Shown one piece after another: positions 51,557 through 54,289 of a stretch of 54,289 nt of DNA. Below the pieces are notes generated by a model, which worked only from the letters and a program-made list of their open reading frames with translations, did no database searches and was not told the origin of the DNA. How positions within the stretch are numbered: the first letter of the stretch is position 1; each line of letters starts with the position of its first letter. The stretch comes from Nitrospirota bacterium (lineage in GTDB: Bacteria; Nitrospirota; Thermodesulfovibrionia; Thermodesulfovibrionales; Dissulfurispiraceae), in the NCBI GenBank assembly GCA_015233365.1, contig JADFXU010000011.1, forward strand, positions 1 to 54,289. The letters are read 5' to 3'. Both the position numbers and the translations under genes were made by a program.

Positions 51557-52051
51557 ATGGAAAAGACTGTTGGGGGAAAGGTGACAGGGGGTGCGGTTGA
51601 TCTGGATGAGGTGTTGGGTTATTCCTGTGCGTCAGTGGAATACGCCGGTCTTGTTCTGTTCAGCTATATCAGAAGGGGCGGCGTGATAGTTCTCGATCCG
51701 GTGGAGAGGATAGCTTCTCCTGTATGGAGCAAGGCAGGGGCCATTTACGGAAGGACCGCCAGGAGGCTCCGCGACGGCTTGAAAAAGGTAATAGGCCGCG
51801 GGTGGGACGCGGTGAAAATACAGGAAAGACTTGACACCATAGATAAAAGGCTCTCGGACATCGAGGGATCGCTTGCCACAAATGATGCGCTCGATAGAAT
51901 CGAAAAGAGGCTGGCATACCTTGAGAAGTACGGCATCATGGCCAGCAAGGAAGGCGGTCTTCAGGTGAAGGGCAAGAAGCTGACTGATGATAGGCTTATG
52001 ATGCTTAAAACTATCGTGAAGGAAAATATCGACATTATGGAGGGTGAATAA
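51557..52051 (+). CDS. Coiled-coil magnetosome-cluster protein upstream of mamK
   Basis: 164 residues with AAGGAG upstream. A moderately hydrophobic segment (VEYAGLVLFSYIRRGGVIVL) is followed by an amphipathic basic region (KAGAIYGRTARRLRDGLKKV) and a coiled coil (RLDTIDKRLSDIEGSLATND; RIEKRLAYLEKYG). It could associate with membranes peripherally. The family is known to me only as a 'mad' neighbour of mamK, without assigned function; I give no number. It is linked to mamK through a 22-codon ORF. Confidence 0.7.
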   Translation: MEKTVGGKVTGGAVDLDEVLGYSCASVEYAGLVLFSYIRRGGVIVLDPVERIASPVWSKAGAIYGRTARRLRDGLKKVIGRGWDAVKIQERLDTIDKRLSDIEGSLATNDALDRIEKRLAYLEKYGIMASKEGGLQVKGKKLTDDRLMMLKTIVKENIDIMEGE

Positions 52052-52119
52052 TGACTCTTCCAACCCGATATAAAATAACACGCAATCGCCTTGCACTGAG
52101 CGAAGGACAGGGCAGATGA
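52051..52119 (+). CDS. 22-codon ORF bridging the upstream gene and mamK
   Basis: Starts in TAATG with the preceding stop (GGAGGGT upstream) and ends in ATGA with the mamK start. It encodes MTLPTRYKITRNRLALSEGQ plus two residues. The double overlap suggests it relays ribosomes to mamK; peptide function unlikely. Confidence 0.4.
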   Translation: MTLPTRYKITRNRLALSEGQGR

Positions 52120-53189
52120 GAAAAGTTATTAATATCGGGATCGACCTTGGCACATCCAGAAGCGTTGTGGCTGCCGATAACGGAGTGCGGACCTTTTTGG
52201 CGAGCGTGGTTGGTTACCCGAAAGATGCTGTTTCAAGAAAACTGTTCGGCAGGACGATCGTCTTCGGAGAGGAAGCCCTGAAGAACCGGATTTCCCTCGA
52301 TATCTACAGACCGTTTGAGCACGGCATGCTCAAGATCGCCCAGGGCGTTGATGAAAAATCCAAAGAATATGCGAAGGCGATGGAAACGGCAAAGGAATTG
52401 CTGAACCGTTTGATCGAACTTGTCCTGGATGAGGAACAGATTGAACGCAAGGAAATAGTTTTTCGGGGCGTGCTGGGAGCGCCGGCTCTTGCAAGCAGAA
52501 AAAACAAGAAATCCCTTCTTGACATAGCAAAAGACCTGCTCGACGACGTAATGATTGTCTCGGAACCCTTTGCAGTGGCTTACGGGCTGAAATTGCTCAC
52601 CAACGCCCTGATTGTAGATATCGGTGCCGGAACAGTCGACCTCTGCAGGATGACAGGCACAATGCCTACCGATGAGGACCAGATCACCACCACAAAAGCG
52701 GGAGATTATGTCGACCAGATTTTCTATGAACTTTTGTCAAAGAAATACAAGGATGCGACGTTCACGGTGAACATGGTCAGGCGGTTCAAGGAGGAGAACT
52801 CAACCATATCGAACCACGGCGACAGCATATTCATCGAATTGCCGGTGAAGGGCAAGCCGGTCAAGCACGATGTTACGGAAGAACTGAAAACGGCCTGCAG
52901 AGCCATTGTGCCCGATATAGTGGAGGGCATACGGCAGCTTATCGCCACCTTTGATCCCGAGTTCCAGAGTTATCTCAAGGAGAATGTGGTGCTTGCGGGC
53001 GGCGGAAGCCAGATTGTGGGCCTGAAGAAGGAGATAGAGGATTACATGAACGCTACCCTCGGATACGGCAAGGTGTCGAAGGTGGAAGAGCCTTTATTTG
53101 CAGGGGCGAATGGGGCACTGTTTCTGTGCAAGGACATGCCGGAAGAGTACTGGCAACAGGTGAAGAGCAAAGGGGAAGGGAAGGCTTAG
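52116..53189 (+). CDS. mamK: Magnetosome actin-like protein MamK
   Basis: 357 residues. Actin fold with phosphate-1 GIDLGTSRS, the MamK-specific SVVGYPKDAVSRKLFGRTIV, VSEPFAVAYGLKLLTNALIV, phosphate-2 DIGAGTVDLCRMTG, DEDQITTTKAGDYVDQIF, VPDIVEGIRQLI, the adenosine motif VLAGGGSQIVGL, and a C-terminus with LFAGANGALF and MPEEYWQQV. These segments agree closely with MamK of Magnetospirillum as I recall it. MamK polymerises into cytoplasmic filaments that align and move magnetosomes. This identifies the organism as magnetotactic, or at least as carrying magnetosome genes. Confidence 0.95.
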   Translation: MRKVINIGIDLGTSRSVVAADNGVRTFLASVVGYPKDAVSRKLFGRTIVFGEEALKNRISLDIYRPFEHGMLKIAQGVDEKSKEYAKAMETAKELLNRLIELVLDEEQIERKEIVFRGVLGAPALASRKNKKSLLDIAKDLLDDVMIVSEPFAVAYGLKLLTNALIVDIGAGTVDLCRMTGTMPTDEDQITTTKAGDYVDQIFYELLSKKYKDATFTVNMVRRFKEENSTISNHGDSIFIELPVKGKPVKHDVTEELKTACRAIVPDIVEGIRQLIATFDPEFQSYLKENVVLAGGGSQIVGLKKEIEDYMNATLGYGKVSKVEEPLFAGANGALFLCKDMPEEYWQQVKSKGEGKA

Positions 53190-53191
53190 GA

Positions 53192-53428
53192 GTGGATATA
53201 AAAAAGTTTATTCTGCCGGCCATTTCATTGCTTTTTGTTTTCATTGTATTTCTGGACGAGAACAATACGCCGGTGCCCGTGAAAATAATACTGGGCTCCC
53301 CATTGCATATGTCTTTAAGCGTAATTATAATTGGTAGTATACTGTTTGGTGCAGGGTGTGCGTTTGCCGGATTGTTTCTCGTGAAAAAAATGCGGGAGAA
53401 GCCGAAGAGAAACGGCAAGCAGGATTAA
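53192..53428 (+). CDS. Two-helix LapA-domain protein, MamL-like candidate
   Basis: 78 residues from GTG 53192, two bases after the mamK stop, with TTAGGAG just upstream; the frame extends into mamK but that part is a shadow. Two membrane helices (FILPAISLLFVFIVFL; MSLSVIIIGSILFGAGCAF then AGLFLV) flank NNTPVPVKIILGSPLH, the LapA/DUF1049 pattern. It ends in a basic tail (KKMREKPKRNGKQD). MamL of alphaproteobacterial magnetotactic bacteria has the same size, two helices, LapA similarity and basic tail, and also follows mamK. MamL is needed for magnetosome membrane invagination. Homology versus a housekeeping LapA remains open. Confidence 0.75.
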   Translation: MDIKKFILPAISLLFVFIVFLDENNTPVPVKIILGSPLHMSLSVIIIGSILFGAGCAFAGLFLVKKMREKPKRNGKQD

Positions 53429-53533
53429 CTGTATTGAATTTTGAATGCTGAATTCTAAATTCAGGAATGCTTTATTAAGCAGGCAACATTCATAATTTTG
53501 AAATTATTAAATTGTTTTTAAAAGGGGGCAGGC

Positions 53534-53893
53534 ATGGAAAAGGATTTCAGGTACAAAGTGGAACATATGGGAGACTGTTTTGTTGATATGCTCACAAAGG
53601 TTACCTGCGCATCGAAATCATCGGCTAGGGGTGTGGTCCTCACTTATGATATTCACCAGCTTACAAAGAAAAAGGAAAACCTGATCAGGGACATTGGAAC
53701 GCGCGTGGCCCAGATCAGCAAAGATAACGCTTCTCTTGCACAAGACGAAAAAATCAGTGAACTGCTGAAGCGCCTGGATGAAACCGAGAAGAAGCTTAGC
53801 GCGTATGTCGAGGAAAGACAAAATCTGTTGCGCCCCGTGCAGTGTTCATGCTCTACCGGGACAAAAACGTCTGATACGCCGCAAAACGCATAA
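53534..53893 (+). CDS. Small coiled-coil magnetosome-cluster protein
   Basis: 119 residues with AAAGGGGGC before ATG. The N-terminal third (YKVEHMGDCFVDMLTKVTCA) is amphipathic with two Cys; residues ~45-105 are a coiled coil (TYDIHQLTKKKENLIRDIGT; SELLKRLDETEKKLSAYVEE), and the end has CSCS. No membrane helix. Family not recognised; operon position and style match the small 'mad' proteins. The 105-bp gap before it contains CTGAATT-cta-AATTCAG, a short hairpin. Confidence 0.65.
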   Translation: MEKDFRYKVEHMGDCFVDMLTKVTCASKSSARGVVLTYDIHQLTKKKENLIRDIGTRVAQISKDNASLAQDEKISELLKRLDETEKKLSAYVEERQNLLRPVQCSCSTGTKTSDTPQNA

Positions 53894-53914
53894 CTACAGA
53901 AGGGAGGGAAAGGC

Positions 53915-54046
53915 ATGTCAAAAATAATGATCGGAGTTTTCGTGGGTGTATTCGTCAGCGCTCTTCTCTACGAAGTAATATACCGTCAGGACCCCGAACT
54001 TGTGGATAGCGTTATCAAAAAGTTGAAGGAGAAAATAGCCGATTAA
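53915..54046 (+). CDS. 43-residue single-pass membrane protein
   Basis: ATG 53915 has a strong ribosome-binding site (AGGGAGGG). A hydrophobic N-terminal segment (IMIGVFVGVFVSALLYEVIY) is followed by a charged helix (DSVIKKLKEKIAD). Tiny membrane proteins are common in magnetosome clusters, but this one matches none I know. Last gene seen before the window ends. Confidence 0.65.
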   Translation: MSKIMIGVFVGVFVSALLYEVIYRQDPELVDSVIKKLKEKIAD

Positions 54047-54289
54047 GGCTCTTGCAAGAGTCTTGAAAAGGAGGATTGTTTCGTTCCGCTTGCAATGAGG
54101 GGGATCCCTCAAAAAGGTTGTAGACTTTTTGGGTGGCGAATGATAAACGTCGCCTTAGGTGTCATTGCGAGATGTGGAATGAAAAAATCCGATTTTTGCA
54201 AGGAGCTGTAATTATTCTATTTAGCGAGGGGATAGAGGGATAGAATGATGGATTATACTTCTTTAATTTCCGCTTATTTTTTGCCCCCC
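54047..54289. other. Gene-free right end with degenerate inverted repeats
   Basis: A perfect palindrome CTCTTGCAAGAG (54049-54060) follows the last gene. TTGCAATGA (54090-54098) and TCATTGCGA (54162-54170) form an imperfect inverted pair with flanking TTCCGC/GTGGAA, a shape like the dispersed 'TCATTGCGAG' repeats of environmental genomes. No gene start is seen before the edge. Confidence 0.5.

Overview
The window (roughly 48% G+C by eye) looks like a chromosomal segment of a Gram-negative, deep-branching magnetotactic bacterium, most likely Nitrospirota (Thermodesulfovibrionia-like) or possibly Desulfobacterota. The decisive evidence is at the right end: a convincing MamK actin, a second actin-like protein, a MinD/ParA-type ATPase, a membrane protein with two magnetochrome-type CxxCH motifs, a two-helix LapA/MamL-like protein directly after mamK, and several small coiled-coil or single-helix proteins, all on one strand (46785-54046). 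This is one end of a magnetosome gene cluster of the 'mam/mad' type, and it runs toward the right edge of the window. It lies immediately downstream of a ferrous-iron uptake operon (Fur, FeoB, a Cys-rich small protein, a DtxR-FeoA fusion).

Layout. 1-8.5 kb: a 5'-truncated hybrid histidine kinase, a FapA-like protein, a receiver/HD-GYP protein whose HD motif is degenerate, small orphan genes, a PadR regulator followed by an outer-membrane protein and a c-type cytochrome, ApbE, and a truncated EAL protein. 8.7-19.3 kb: copper ATPase CopA, then a tightly packed operon of HD-GYP response regulator, RNase J, GAF histidine kinase, receiver-TPR protein, FtsK and LolA; the LolA signal peptide is written in heptanucleotide repeats. 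19.7-29 kb: a CheD-HDOD fusion, PdxA, an old-yellow-enzyme relative, MgtC, a CZB-type chemoreceptor, and a leftward MFS-tsaB-rimI operon. 29-33 kb: two long closed stem structures, then a Fur-family (probably Zur-like) regulator with znuA, znuC and znuB; a 185-bp inverted-repeat element sits inside the 5' end of znuA. 32.8-34.5 kb: an Ala-rich lipoprotein, an L,D-transpeptidase, tRNA-Val and tRNA-Asp.

34.5-38.4 kb is an accessory island. A 55-bp direct repeat of the tRNA-Asp 3' end brackets 1.6 kb carrying a decayed phage-type replication initiator and a HigBA-type toxin-antitoxin pair. Next come an IS-end-like repeat array and a GC-rich autotransporter-domain protein that looks foreign. 39.4-43.1 kb holds a leftward operon of a vWA (TerY-like) protein, PP2C phosphatase, protein kinase with zinc ribbons, and a zinc-ribbon/SUMF1-like membrane protein: a TerY-P-type phospho-signalling triad with an added partner.

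Functional picture: metal homeostasis dominates (Cu export, Zn import, Fe import, magnetite biomineralisation), with much two-component, c-di-GMP and Ser/Thr phospho-signalling. All family calls come from reading motifs in the translations; no database search was possible. Mad-type gene numbers are deliberately not assigned.
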